Source: Bog-159 sp049511415
Lineage (GTDB): Bacteria; Acidobacteriota; Terriglobia; Bryobacterales; Bryobacteraceae
Length of the DNA stretch: 64,000 nucleotides
Assembly: GCA_049511415.1 (NCBI GenBank)
Contig: JBEKYC010000025.1
Span: 24,519 to 88,518 of the forward strand
Direction of reading: 5' to 3'
The notes below the pieces were generated by a model, which saw only the letters and a program-made list of their open reading frames with translations, did not search any database and was not told the DNA's origin. Made by a program: the position numbers and the translations under genes. Position 1 is the first letter of the stretch; each line of letters starts with the position of its first letter. Shown piece by piece: positions 9,191 through 18,892 of this stretch.

Positions 9191-11308
9191 ATGCGAATTT
9201 GGGGTTTCGGGCTCTCGATGGCCGTTTGCAGTTGCCTGCTTGGGCAGCCGCCTATGGCCCTGCCCGGCTGCGAACCACGTCCGGAAGTTCGCCAGGTTCT
9301 GGAGCAGAAGCTGGCGGCCAAAACGCTCCAGGAAATGAAGTTCACGGAGCGGTTGGCTTTCCACCGCCAGGTGCTCGAAGACCTGATCGCCAGGTATCCG
9401 CGGGAAGTGGAGCCGTACCGCCGTCTGTTGGATCTTACCCGGGAAGACGACATCGATCGCCTGCCGGAGTTGGTGGACCGTTTCCGCCACCAAGCCGAGC
9501 AACATCCCGACGATCCCTTGGCGCTGTATCTGGCCGGTGCAGCGCTGATGAAGCGGGACACAGATCTTAGTATCAAGTTTCTGAAGCAGGCCCGCCGGCT
9601 GGCTCCGGACTTCCCCTGGCCGGCGGTAGACTTGGCGCATATTTACAGTCCTGGTGGGAAGCGTGTCGATAAAACCGAGGCGGCTAACGAGATCGCCGCA
9701 TTTTTCACGGCCTGCCCTGCGTCCACCGACATTGAGGCGCAGACCCGCTTGGGTAGGGTGGGATCCAACGAATTGCAGGCGCAGGTAGCGGCTGCCCTGC
9801 GTGCCCGGCTGGCGGCGGAATCCGATCCCAACCGGCTGAAGGATTATGCCGTTCTGTGGAGCGTCGAATTTCGCGCACGGCCGCCTGCCGAACACGACGC
9901 TTTGCGGAAGCAGGTGGCCGCCGATCTACAAAGGCTCGAAACGCTCAATCCCCATCCGGATGCCGACTGGCTGGTGTTCGTGAAAGATGGTTACAAGCAC
10001 AGCGGCTCTTCGCCCGCCACCGTCACGGCTATGGAAGACCGTGTTATCCAGGCGTTTCCGCATTCCGACGAGGCGTACCAGATCGTGGAGGCCCGTTGGG
10101 AAGCCGCCCATCCCGAACCGGGGGACCAGACCGATCGAGCGGCCTGGGTCAAATACCATGCCGCATACCGGGAGGCTCTGAAGGGCTGGATCGTCCGCTT
10201 CACCGAGTCACGCGAACTGCAGCACGCAGCCTGGTTCGATGAAATCTGCTATGACCCCGACATACCGGCGGAAGAGGGATTGCGCGCCCTGGACGATTTT
10301 CTCGCGAACGGCGCACCTTACCAGCGGCCGTCCAGCGGGATTTCGAGCCAGGCGGCCTATTTCCTAATCGAACACAAGTGGCAGCCAAAACGAGTTCTTG
10401 AATTGTTGCGGGACTCAGATCGTCTCATGGACCAATGGCACGCGCAAATGCTGGGTGACAATCTTTCGGGCGAAGCGGAAGACATCTGGACTTCAAATGA
10501 AATCAACCGGCGGCAGAACTTCGCCGGGCTGATTCTGGTGGCCGCGCGGCTGGCGGAGGAACCCGCCGCGGCGCAGCGCGTGGCGGCATTTGTGGAACGC
10601 GATCTGCCCGCTAAGAGTTGGGAGATGATCCAGGTTCATTATTGGCAGAACCGGGGCAGGCTGGCCGCACTGGAAGGCAAAAAGGCCGACGCGCTCACTT
10701 ACTATCAGAAAGCACTGCATACCCGCACCAAGCCGCCGCAGCCATTTGAGGGGATCGTGCACGACGACCTGATGGACGAAGCTCGCGCGCTGTGGAGCCA
10801 ATTGGGCGGCACCGAAACCGCCTGGAACCTGTGGATCAAACCCCCAATTAAAGTCGCCGAGACAGAAGAGGCCGGATGGAAGAAGCCGGCCAAAGATATG
10901 CCGGCGTTTGAACTGGCGGACCTCTCCGGCAAGACATGGCGCCTCAAAGAGATCGCAGGCCGCGCGGTTCTGATCAACGTTTGGGCGACCTGGTGCGGCC
11001 CCTGCCAAGCGGAATTGCCCCATCTGCAAAAGCTGTACGAGAAGCTGAAAGACCGGAAGGATCTACAAATCCTAACGCTCTCCATCGACGAAGATCCGGG
11101 CGCGATAGCGCCTTTCATGAAAGAACACGCCTACACGTTCCCTGTGCTGCCCGCACAGAGTTTTGTCACGGGGCTGCTCGAGATCGTAGGGGTCCCGCAA
11201 AACTGGATTCTGGATGGCAAGGGAGTCTGGCGGTGGACCGGACGGCCCGCGGTTCCGGATGCGGAGTGGGAAAGCGCGATGCTGAAGCAGATGGAAGACA
11301 CAAAGTAG
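9191..11308 (+). CDS. Exported TPR protein with C-terminal TlpA-like thioredoxin domain
   Basis: The 705-residue product has a short N-terminal signal sequence (MRIWGFGLSMAVCSCLL). A long alpha-helical region with irregular TPR-like repeats (residues about 30-560) follows, then a redoxin/TlpA domain (about 575-700). The domain contains INVWATWCGPCQAELP with the CxxC pair at C602/C605, and a cis-proline loop (VGVPQNWILD). The family fold indicates a periplasmic thiol-disulfide role; the TPR part probably binds partner proteins, which is inference. The ribosome binding site AGAGGGA (9178-9184) supports the start. It is convergent with the TPR gene at 11320. Confidence 0.82.
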   Translation: MRIWGFGLSMAVCSCLLGQPPMALPGCEPRPEVRQVLEQKLAAKTLQEMKFTERLAFHRQVLEDLIARYPREVEPYRRLLDLTREDDIDRLPELVDRFRHQAEQHPDDPLALYLAGAALMKRDTDLSIKFLKQARRLAPDFPWPAVDLAHIYSPGGKRVDKTEAANEIAAFFTACPASTDIEAQTRLGRVGSNELQAQVAAALRARLAAESDPNRLKDYAVLWSVEFRARPPAEHDALRKQVAADLQRLETLNPHPDADWLVFVKDGYKHSGSSPATVTAMEDRVIQAFPHSDEAYQIVEARWEAAHPEPGDQTDRAAWVKYHAAYREALKGWIVRFTESRELQHAAWFDEICYDPDIPAEEGLRALDDFLANGAPYQRPSSGISSQAAYFLIEHKWQPKRVLELLRDSDRLMDQWHAQMLGDNLSGEAEDIWTSNEINRRQNFAGLILVAARLAEEPAAAQRVAAFVERDLPAKSWEMIQVHYWQNRGRLAALEGKKADALTYYQKALHTRTKPPQPFEGIVHDDLMDEARALWSQLGGTETAWNLWIKPPIKVAETEEAGWKKPAKDMPAFELADLSGKTWRLKEIAGRAVLINVWATWCGPCQAELPHLQKLYEKLKDRKDLQILTLSIDEDPGAIAPFMKEHAYTFPVLPAQSFVTGLLEIVGVPQNWILDGKGVWRWTGRPAVPDAEWESAMLKQMEDTK

Positions 11309-11319
11309 GCCGGCCGGGT

Positions 11320-12408
11320 TCACGGCTGGGCCGGATCGGTTGTCTTGCGCAGACGCTGGAATTCCTGCCGCTCATGCGCGGCATCTTCCTTGCGGCCCAC
11401 TTTGGCGTAAGCTACGGCCAGGTTGAAGTGCGCTTCGGGACTGCCGGGCGCCTGTTTGATGGCCGTCTCAAGCTCATGCACCGCGCCGGGGGCATCGTCG
11501 CTATCCAGCAGAACGCGGCCCAGCGTGACGTGCGTGGCGAAGTCTTTCGGGGCCAGTTTAACGGCCCGTTCCGCATATTCCCGAGCAGTTGGCATATCGC
11601 CGCGTTTGCGGTAAACGGCCGCCAGTCCGACCAGGGCGGGTATGTGCGCCGGATCCAACTCCAGGGCCTTGCGGATCTCTGCAACGCCATGGTCGGGGTC
11701 CTGCAGCAGGAGATAGGCGCCGTAGCGAAAGTGTACGTTGGCGTCGTTGGGATAATCGTGTATTACGAGGTCGAATTTTTGTACAGCCTCCTTGGAATCC
11801 TGTTCCATCACAGCGGCCATGGCATCGCCCAGTTTGAAGACTTTGTCCCGTTCTGATTCGGGCACCTCCGGCGGCGTCCACGGTTGGCGCAGGCCGGCAA
11901 TACCCGAAGCCACGATGATATCCGGGGTTTTCTTGGTGTCATGGCTTAATTCCACTAGGGTGCTGATGGCCTTCTCGAAACTGTTCAGTTTGATGAGAAC
12001 CAAAGCCAGGTGCAGACGCGCCGTCCGCGCCAGTTCCGGCGGCCCTTTGGACCCCAGGCGGTCGGCCTCCAGCAGGCTCTTGAGCGCCGCTTCATAGTCG
12101 CGCGCGTGATATTCGCACAGTCCGGCCATGGTGAGCGGCGGAGGCTCGTCGCGCTTTAGGGATGCCAGGCGCTCGAAATCCGCGGAACATTCCTTGTATT
12201 TGTCCTGGTCGTATTCGATGGAGCCGGCTTCCCACAGGCCCTCGTCCCAGCCGGGCTTGAGCTTGAGCGCTTTCTTATAGAGCACCAGGGCATCGTCCAT
12301 GCGCTTGGCGTCACGCGCCTCGGCGGCTTGGCGGGAAAGAGCCTCGAAGGAGGGGCGGGGCTGCGGGGACGCTGCCTGCCAGAACAGAGCTGCGGCAAAA
12401 GCAATCAT
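11320..12408 (-). CDS. Exported TPR-repeat protein
   Basis: The 362-residue product begins with a short hydrophobic leader (MIAFAAALFWQAAS) and consists of tetratricopeptide repeats. Examples are DDALVLYKKALKLKPGWDE near residue 45 and AEIRKALELDPAHIPALVG, AREYAERAVKLAPKDFATH and AVHELETAIKQAPGSPEAH in the C-terminal third. TPR arrays mediate protein-protein contacts and no enzyme domain is visible. The open frame continues upstream to 12930 but overlaps the divergent cytochrome gene there, so the ATG at 12408 is preferred. The gap to the divergent start at 12466 is 57 nt. Confidence 0.82.
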   Translation of the reverse strand: MIAFAAALFWQAASPQPRPSFEALSRQAAEARDAKRMDDALVLYKKALKLKPGWDEGLWEAGSIEYDQDKYKECSADFERLASLKRDEPPPLTMAGLCEYHARDYEAALKSLLEADRLGSKGPPELARTARLHLALVLIKLNSFEKAISTLVELSHDTKKTPDIIVASGIAGLRQPWTPPEVPESERDKVFKLGDAMAAVMEQDSKEAVQKFDLVIHDYPNDANVHFRYGAYLLLQDPDHGVAEIRKALELDPAHIPALVGLAAVYRKRGDMPTAREYAERAVKLAPKDFATHVTLGRVLLDSDDAPGAVHELETAIKQAPGSPEAHFNLAVAYAKVGRKEDAAHERQEFQRLRKTTDPAQP

Positions 12409-12438
12409 GCCATTACCGATGTTAGCTTGGATTGCGGA

Positions 12439-12444
12439 TATAAT
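12439..12444 (+). promoter_or_regulatory. Consensus -10 box upstream of the cytochrome operon
   Basis: A perfect TATAAT lies 21 nt upstream of the ATG at 12466, in the narrow gap between two divergent genes. No good -35 hexamer occurs at 16-18 bp, so an activator may be needed, or the match is accidental. Confidence 0.35.
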
Positions 12445-12465
12445 TGTGGACCGGCACTCCTTCGC

Positions 12466-14784
12466 ATGCGATTCTCCGGCATCCTCCGTACCGCGGCTAT
12501 CCTTGTTTCGCCCAGCCTGGCGCTGGCAGTGGACTTTGCCACGGAAGTGCATCCGATCCTGGCGGCGCGCTGTGCCCCCTGCCATAGCGGTGATAAACCG
12601 GCAGCGGCGCTGTCGCTTACCAGCCGCACTCCGATGCTCAGTGGCGGGGAGAGCGGTCCGGCAATTGTGCCCGGCAACAGCGCGGAAAGCCTGCTGATCC
12701 GAAAAGTCAGCGGCCAGCGCGGCGGCATCATGCCGGCCTCGGGCGAACCGCTGACCGCGGCACAAATTGCCACACTGCGCGCCTGGATCGACGAAGGCGC
12801 GGTTTGGCCTGAGACCGTGGCCGCGGCCCGCGGCTGGATCGCCTCCATCGCCCCGCGCCAGCCCGAGTTGCCGGAAGGCCAAGAACCGCATCCCGTGGAT
12901 CGTTTCATCGCGTCGTACTTTACCCGTCATGCGATGGCGTTCCCGGCGCCGGCCGACGATGCACGATTCGCCCGACGGGTCTGCTTCGACCTGTGGGGGA
13001 TGCCGCCGGCGCCTGCACAGCTCGAAGCCTTCCTGCTCGATAAATCCGCGGACAAACGCGCCCGCCTGATCGACTCGCTACTGGGCAATTCCAGCTTCTA
13101 CGCCGAGAACTGGATCAGTTGGTGGAACGATCTGTTGCGCAACGATCTGGGCAGCAATTATGCCGGTGAGCGCAAATCCATCACCGCCTGGCTGCGCGCC
13201 GCTCTCGAACAAAACCTGTCTTACGACAAAATGGTCGCCTCGCTGGTCAATCCGGTGGAGAAGACCGATCCGGATGGATTCCTGATCGGCGTCAACTGGC
13301 GCGGCGATGTGAACGCCAGCCAGACGCCTTACATGCAGGCGGCACAAAATACCGCGCAGATCTTTCTGGGTATCAACCTGAAATGCGCCTCCTGCCACGA
13401 TAGCTTCATTAACCGGTACAAGCTGCGTGAATCCTACGGCATGGCGGCGCTGTTCTCGGCCGAAAGCCGGCTGGAACTGGTGCGGTGCGACGTCAAGACC
13501 GGCACGTTCACCGGACCGCAACTGCTGTATCCCGAACTGGGCACAGTACCCGAAACTGCCACGCTCGCCGACCGGCACGCGGCCGCCGCCCGTTTCTTCA
13601 CCGACCCGCGCAATGGCCGCGTGGCGCGGACGATCGTGAATCGCTATTGGCAAAAGCTTTTCGGCCGCGGGCTGGTGGAGCCGGTCGACGAGATGGACAA
13701 TGAGCCGTGGAACACAGACCTGCTCGATTGGCTGGCCGGCGACTTTGCGGCACATGGCGGCGATCTGAAATACCTGCTGCGGCTGCTGATGACATCGAAA
13801 GCCTACCAGATGCCGGCGGCGGTAAGCACCGAGCAGGCCGAGAAACCGTACGTTTTTCGCGGGCCGCAGGTGCGGCGGCTCACGGCTGAACAATTCTCCG
13901 ATACCGTGTCGGTCGTCACCGGAGAGTGGCGGCTGATCGGGAAGGACAAACAAGCCACTCCGGCGCGCGACTGGCAATTCAAGGCATCGCCGCTCGACCT
14001 GGCGCTGGGCCGGCCGATTCGCGACCAGGTATTCACCACCCGCGACAATCGTCCGACCACTTTCCAGGCGCTCGAACTGGCCAACGGCGCCACCCTCGAA
14101 AACACTCTGCGGCGCGGCGCGCTGCGCTTGCTCGGTCAACTGCCGGCGGCCCCGGATAGCCTATTCGATAGCGGCGAGTTGAGAGCCGGCACGGTGGATT
14201 TCGATATCGACATTTCGGGCGCGAAGAAGTTGTGGTTGCTGGAAGAAGACCAGGGCAGCTACGATCCCACGCGCACTTTGGCCGGCTGGATCCGGGTGGA
14301 GTTGAGTGGTCCGTCAGGCGGAAAGGCGTTTGCCGACATGGCTCCCGCCGCACTTGCGCGCGAGCCGTTGACGGCCGACAGGCTGCCCGCGGGCGAAGCG
14401 GTGGTGATGCCCCCCGGTGGGCGGCTGGTTCTCCCGCTTGAAGGAGCGGGCTACACTCGCATGCGCGGACGCGTGGCTCTCGACGATCGCTCGCGGACCG
14501 ACGACATCGAAGGCGCGGTGCGTTTTTTCATTTTCGCCACAGAACCCGATGCGGAGCAGATGCTGCGCGTCACCGGCGCGCCGCCGGTTCCGGAGCCGGC
14601 GCCCCTGGCGAGCGTCAACGATGCCGCGCAGCGACTCTATTTGCAACTTTTTGCGCGCAAACCGAACTCGCGGGAGGCCGGCCTCGTAAGGAACTATTTT
14701 GCGGGCGGCAAACTGGCGCCCGCCGCACTGGAGGATTTGCTGTGGAGTTTATTGCTCGATCCCGAGTTTCAATACTTATATTGA
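12466..14784 (+). CDS. DUF1549/DUF1553 protein with planctomycete-type cytochrome c domain
   Basis: The 772-residue exported protein has a signal peptide (SGILRTAAILVSPSLALA). A PSCyt1-type cytochrome c domain follows with heme site CAPCH (VHPILAARCAPCHSGD), then DUF1549 and DUF1553 regions (DRFIASYFTRHAM; ARTIVNRYWQKLFGRGLVE; MTSKAYQMPAA). A second CxxCH, CASCH, sits within the DUF1549 part (IFLGINLKCASCHDS). Such proteins are abundant in Planctomycetes and Solibacter and are thought to act in extracytoplasmic redox or polymer breakdown, though their biochemistry is unproven. The ATG at 12466 is chosen because the signal peptide begins there. It is the first gene of a three-gene operon. Confidence 0.88.
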   Translation: MRFSGILRTAAILVSPSLALAVDFATEVHPILAARCAPCHSGDKPAAALSLTSRTPMLSGGESGPAIVPGNSAESLLIRKVSGQRGGIMPASGEPLTAAQIATLRAWIDEGAVWPETVAAARGWIASIAPRQPELPEGQEPHPVDRFIASYFTRHAMAFPAPADDARFARRVCFDLWGMPPAPAQLEAFLLDKSADKRARLIDSLLGNSSFYAENWISWWNDLLRNDLGSNYAGERKSITAWLRAALEQNLSYDKMVASLVNPVEKTDPDGFLIGVNWRGDVNASQTPYMQAAQNTAQIFLGINLKCASCHDSFINRYKLRESYGMAALFSAESRLELVRCDVKTGTFTGPQLLYPELGTVPETATLADRHAAAARFFTDPRNGRVARTIVNRYWQKLFGRGLVEPVDEMDNEPWNTDLLDWLAGDFAAHGGDLKYLLRLLMTSKAYQMPAAVSTEQAEKPYVFRGPQVRRLTAEQFSDTVSVVTGEWRLIGKDKQATPARDWQFKASPLDLALGRPIRDQVFTTRDNRPTTFQALELANGATLENTLRRGALRLLGQLPAAPDSLFDSGELRAGTVDFDIDISGAKKLWLLEEDQGSYDPTRTLAGWIRVELSGPSGGKAFADMAPAALAREPLTADRLPAGEAVVMPPGGRLVLPLEGAGYTRMRGRVALDDRSRTDDIEGAVRFFIFATEPDAEQMLRVTGAPPVPEPAPLASVNDAAQRLYLQLFARKPNSREAGLVRNYFAGGKLAPAALEDLLWSLLLDPEFQYLY

Positions 14785-16547
14785 CGGCCTGCTCCGTAGC
14801 CTTCGCACAGGATGGCAACGCGGTCTATCAAAAACACTGTGCGCAGTGCCACGACAAAGGCGTAGGCCGCGCCCCGCAATTGCTCACATTGAGCCTGTCG
14901 ACTCCGGAGCGCGCTCTGGCGGCGCTCACTACGGGCAAAATGGCCGAACAAGGCAAAGCCCTTACGCCGGAAGAGGCGCGCGCGGTGGCCATGTTCGTGA
15001 CCGGAAAATCCTTCGGCGCGGATCAAGCGATGACCCAGGGGCAGTGTGCCGATCCGCCGGCGGCCTTCGAGAAACCCTTCTCCGGTCCCTACTGGAACGG
15101 TTGGGGAGTGGATCCTTCGAATCGGCGTATGCAGCCGGCCGCCATGGCTGGCTTGCGCGCGGAACAGGTGCCGCAATTGAGACTGAAGTGGGCTTTCGGG
15201 TTTCCGGGCGCCGGTAAAGCCTTCGCCCAACCGACCGTGGTGGGCGGCAGAATCTTCGCGGGCAGCGATACCGGTAAAGTGTATGCGCTGGATGCCCGCA
15301 CCGGCTGCATTCTTTGGGCGTTCAAAGCCGACCGCCCGGTGCGCAGCGCCATCAGCATAGGACCAGTGGGCGCAAAGTGGGCCGCGTATTTCGGCGATCA
15401 GAGCGCGCAGGCCTATGCGGTGGATGCCGCCACCGGCGCACTGCTGTGGAAAGTGCGGGTGGAAGACCATCCCGCAGCCATGATCACGGGAGCGCCCGCG
15501 CTGTACGATGGCCGCCTCTACGTCCCGGATTCCTCTTATGAAGAAGTGACCGGCGCTTCGCCGAAATACGAATGCTGCAAGTTTCGCGGCGCGGTGTCCG
15601 CATTGGACGCAGCGACTGGCAAGTTGATCTGGAAGAGCTATACCATCGCGGACGAGCCGCAGCCGGTGCGCAAGAACAAGCAGGGCACGCAGCTCTATGG
15701 GCCTTCCGGCGCAGGCGTGTGGTCGTCGCCCACCATCGATCCAAAACGGCACGCGGTCTACGTGGTGACTGGCGATGCCTATTCCGATCCGCCCGCGCGA
15801 ACCAGCGACGCGTTTCTGGCCTTCGATATGGACACTGGGAAACTCCTCTGGTCGCGCCAGTTGACCGCCGGCGATGCCTACAATCTGGGCTGTCCCACGG
15901 GTGACAATTGTCCGGAATCAAAGGGCCCCGATTTTGATTTCGGCTGCTCGCCGAACCTGGTGGATCTGCCCAACGGCAAGCGCGCGCTGATCGCCGGACA
16001 GAAATCGGGCATGGTCCACGCGCTCGATCCCGATCAGCAAGGCGAACTCCTGTGGCAAACGCGGGTCGGCAAAGGCGGACCCCTTGGCGGCGTGCAGTGG
16101 GGCAATGCGTCCGACGGCCAGAATGTCTATGCAGCGGTCTCCGACCACTTTGCGACACCCGATAAGCCCAAGGCCGGCGGCGGCATGTTCGCATTGAAGC
16201 TGGCCACGGGTGAGCGTGTATGGTCCACACCACCACCGGGCTGCGGCGACAAGTTGAATTGTAGTGCCGCGCAGTCGGCCGCCGTGACCGTGATTCCAGG
16301 CGTGGTCTTCTCAGGTTCGCTGGACGGACATCTGCGCGCCTACGCCACCGGCAATGGCAGCATTATATGGGACGTGGATACCGCCATCGAGTACCAGTCG
16401 GTGAATAACGTAAAAGCTAAGGGTGGCTCACTCGACGGTCCCGGGCCCGTAGTGGTGGGCGGAATCCTATACGTGAATTCCGGCTACGGCATGTTCGGCG
16501 AGATGCCCGGCAATGTGCTGCTGGCATTTTCCGTGGATGGGAAATGA
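14742..16547 (+). CDS. PQQ-type quinoprotein with N-terminal cytochrome c domain
   Basis: The 601-residue exported product has a signal peptide (VSILILTACSVAFAQ), a small cytochrome c domain with heme motif CAQCH at residues 33-37, and an eight-bladed PQQ-like propeller (about 120-600; blades show TGKVYALDARTGCILWAF, LLWKVRVEDHP, LLWSRQLT, RVWSTPPPG). The architecture resembles polyvinyl-alcohol dehydrogenase and other quinohemoprotein alcohol dehydrogenases, but the substrate is inference. The start is a GTG at 14742, inside the upstream gene by 43 nt, with a strong GGAGG (14730-14734) seven bases before it. This suggests translational coupling. Confidence 0.88.
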   Translation: MEFIARSRVSILILTACSVAFAQDGNAVYQKHCAQCHDKGVGRAPQLLTLSLSTPERALAALTTGKMAEQGKALTPEEARAVAMFVTGKSFGADQAMTQGQCADPPAAFEKPFSGPYWNGWGVDPSNRRMQPAAMAGLRAEQVPQLRLKWAFGFPGAGKAFAQPTVVGGRIFAGSDTGKVYALDARTGCILWAFKADRPVRSAISIGPVGAKWAAYFGDQSAQAYAVDAATGALLWKVRVEDHPAAMITGAPALYDGRLYVPDSSYEEVTGASPKYECCKFRGAVSALDAATGKLIWKSYTIADEPQPVRKNKQGTQLYGPSGAGVWSSPTIDPKRHAVYVVTGDAYSDPPARTSDAFLAFDMDTGKLLWSRQLTAGDAYNLGCPTGDNCPESKGPDFDFGCSPNLVDLPNGKRALIAGQKSGMVHALDPDQQGELLWQTRVGKGGPLGGVQWGNASDGQNVYAAVSDHFATPDKPKAGGGMFALKLATGERVWSTPPPGCGDKLNCSAAQSAAVTVIPGVVFSGSLDGHLRAYATGNGSIIWDVDTAIEYQSVNNVKAKGGSLDGPGPVVVGGILYVNSGYGMFGEMPGNVLLAFSVDGK

Positions 16548-16568
16548 AGCACGGTAGCCAGAGATAGT

Positions 16569-18029
16569 ATGATGGGCTCCATGCACCGCGACGAGGAGAA
16601 AATCGCGCACGCTCTCACAGCAGGGCTTTCCCGCCGCCACTTTCTCCGTGCGTCCGGCGGCGCGGCGCTAGCCGCATTGGCCGGCTCCGAACCGCGCCTG
16701 GTGGCCGGCAGCAGCAAGATTCCCGCGCGCGCCGACAGTCTGATCCTGCTTTGGATGGCCGGGGGCATGGCGCAAACCGAGACCTTCGACCCGAAGCTGT
16801 ATACACCGTTCGAACCGGGCCTGGAATCGAAGCGCGTGCTCAGCACTTTCCCGGCTATCGATACTGCCGTGGACAACATCAAGATTTCCGCGGGGTTGGA
16901 GCGCGTCGCCAAAGTGATGGACCGCGGCACTCTGATCCGCTCCCACCGCGTCGGCGACCTGGGCTTCATTCTGCATGCCCGCCATCAGTTTCACTGGCAC
17001 ACCGGCTATCCGCCGCCGCAATCGGTGGCTGCGCCGCACATGGGCGCGGTGATTTCCCGCACGCTCGGCCCGCGCAATCCGGAGATGCCGGCTTTCGTCG
17101 ATATCGGCCAGAACCTGGAAATCGGCGGCGAGAGCGATGCGGTGAAGGCGTTCCACACGGCCGGATTCTTGGGCAGTGAGCACGCGCCGTTCCTCATTGC
17201 CGATCCGCGGGATGCGGTAGCGCGCGTGCGCCCGTCCGAGCATATTGGAAACGCGCGCTTCACCAGCCGCTACGAGCAATACAAGAAGCTGGCGGCGTTG
17301 AGTCCCGTGGGCCAATACGGCAGCGATTTCCAGCGCCAGAGCCTGTTGCGCTCTGTCGATAACGCGCATCGCCTGCTGAATTCGCCGGCGGCCAAAGCTT
17401 TCGACCTGAGCCTGGAGCCGAAGGCCATCTACGATATCTACAACACGGGCCGCTTCGGGCTGGGCTGCCTGCTGGCGCGGCGGCTGGTCGAATCCGGCGC
17501 GCGCTTTATCGAAGTCACGACGGAGTACATCCCGTTCCGCTATTGGGACACCCACGAGAACGGTCACAAACGCGCCGCCGGGATGAAGGATTCCATCGAC
17601 GCGCCGGTCGCGCAGTTGATCCTCGATCTGGAAGCGCGCGGCTTGCTCGACCGCACGCTGGTGGTGCTGGCCAGCGAATTCGGGCGCGATATGATTACGG
17701 AAGGCAAGCCCGGCGCGCAGGTGAAGCAACAGGTGAACCAGCCGGATGTCATGACGGAGCCGAAACACTACGGGATGCATCGCCATTTCACCGAAGCCGG
17801 ATCGGTGCTGATGTTCGGGGGCGGGGCGCCCAAGGGCAAGCTGTACGGGCGCACAGCGGACGAACGGCCATGCAGCATCGTGGAGAATCCGGTGACCATC
17901 GACGATCTGCACGCCACGATTTACACGGCGCTGGGCATCGCCCCGGACACGGCATACGAGGTGGAGAAGCGCCCCTTCTACGTCACTAAGGATGGCAAGG
18001 GGAAGGCCATCGCCCCGCTTCTCGCGTGA
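16569..18029 (+). CDS. DUF1501 family protein, Tat-exported
   Basis: The 486-residue product carries a twin-arginine signal (LSRRHFLRASGGAALAALAG) and matches the DUF1501 family, which has an alkaline-phosphatase-like sulfatase fold. Typical segments are LILLWMAGGMAQTETFDPK near residue 60, a DTHENGHKRAAGMKDSIDAPVAQLI stretch split over residues 322-347, and VVLASEFGRD. DUF1501 genes usually accompany DUF1549/PSD1 genes, as here: it starts 21 nt after the quinoprotein gene. The function is unknown. Its last 52 nt overlap the convergent BtuF-like gene. Confidence 0.88.
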   Translation: MMGSMHRDEEKIAHALTAGLSRRHFLRASGGAALAALAGSEPRLVAGSSKIPARADSLILLWMAGGMAQTETFDPKLYTPFEPGLESKRVLSTFPAIDTAVDNIKISAGLERVAKVMDRGTLIRSHRVGDLGFILHARHQFHWHTGYPPPQSVAAPHMGAVISRTLGPRNPEMPAFVDIGQNLEIGGESDAVKAFHTAGFLGSEHAPFLIADPRDAVARVRPSEHIGNARFTSRYEQYKKLAALSPVGQYGSDFQRQSLLRSVDNAHRLLNSPAAKAFDLSLEPKAIYDIYNTGRFGLGCLLARRLVESGARFIEVTTEYIPFRYWDTHENGHKRAAGMKDSIDAPVAQLILDLEARGLLDRTLVVLASEFGRDMITEGKPGAQVKQQVNQPDVMTEPKHYGMHRHFTEAGSVLMFGGGAPKGKLYGRTADERPCSIVENPVTIDDLHATIYTALGIAPDTAYEVEKRPFYVTKDGKGKAIAPLLA

Positions 18030-18892
18030 GTATCCGGGAGCAGGCCCGGGTGCAGCAGGCTTGCCAGGATATAGAGAGACTCCACCAACCGGGGCCCCGG
18101 ACGATTGAAGTACTGATTGCCATCCGCCACCCACACCTGTCCGTTGCGCACGGCCTGTAGGCCGCTCCAGCCGGCGCGGCCTGTCAGCCAGTACATCTCG
18201 CGTGCGGCGCGCTCCAAATCAAAGCCACAGGGCATCACCAGGATCGCATCCGGATCGGCGGCGGTCAGATCCTCCCAAGTGCGCCAGACCAGGTATTCCG
18301 CGCCGGCCATTTCGACAAGTTCCGGCATCCAATTGGCAGCCGCCATGGGCGGCTCGATCCACTCGATGCATGCCAGGCGCGGGCGCCGCACATCGCCTCG
18401 CGCGGCATCGGAGACAGCCCGCATGCGCGTCTGCAGGTCCGCGACGAGTTGCTCGCCGCGCGCCTCGATATCGAGCGACCGCGCCACCCGCCGGATATCG
18501 TCCCAAATGTCGGCCAGCGAACTGGGGTTCAGCGAAACCACCACTGGCCGGCTCTCCAGACGCGGCGCAATCGACCGCTCCACATCGCGCAGGCTGACCG
18601 CGCAGACGTCGCAGTGGATCTGCGTCAGGATGTGGGTCGGCTGCAAGCGCTCCAGCACGTCGTCGAATACCTGATAAACGGAGAGCGATTCCCGCATCGT
18701 CTCACGCACCAGCCGATCGATCTCCCGGCTATCGCCATCTACCGCGAAGCGCGGCGCGGTGCAGACCGGCAGCGTGCGTACCCCATCCGGATAGTCGCAT
18801 TCGTGCGACCGGCCCACCAGCCATGGCAGCGCGCCCAGTGCGTCGACGATTTCCGTCGCGCTGGAGATCATGGATACGATTCGCGGCGTCAT
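17978..18892 (-). CDS. BtuF-like cobalamin-binding protein without signal peptide
   Basis: The 304-residue protein has the helical-backbone metal-receptor fold of BtuF/FepB-type binding proteins: MTPRIVSMISSATEIVDALG at the start, then GRSHECDYP, LQPTHILTQIHCDVCAVS and VWVADGNQYFNRPGPRLVES. No signal peptide or lipobox is visible, so it may stay in the cytoplasm or be exported by an unusual route. It is the last gene of the B12 operon; its ATG overlaps the stop of the PP-loop ATPase gene by 4 nt. A role in B12 binding or uptake follows from the family and from the riboswitch-linked context. Confidence 0.85.
   Translation of the reverse strand: MTPRIVSMISSATEIVDALGALPWLVGRSHECDYPDGVRTLPVCTAPRFAVDGDSREIDRLVRETMRESLSVYQVFDDVLERLQPTHILTQIHCDVCAVSLRDVERSIAPRLESRPVVVSLNPSSLADIWDDIRRVARSLDIEARGEQLVADLQTRMRAVSDAARGDVRRPRLACIEWIEPPMAAANWMPELVEMAGAEYLVWRTWEDLTAADPDAILVMPCGFDLERAAREMYWLTGRAGWSGLQAVRNGQVWVADGNQYFNRPGPRLVESLYILASLLHPGLLPDTHARSGAMAFPLPSLVT

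Noticed and set aside
11320..12930. A 536-residue version of the TPR protein starting at 12930
   Set aside because: The first 170 codons overlap the divergent cytochrome gene and look like noncoding composition; the leader peptide begins at 12408.
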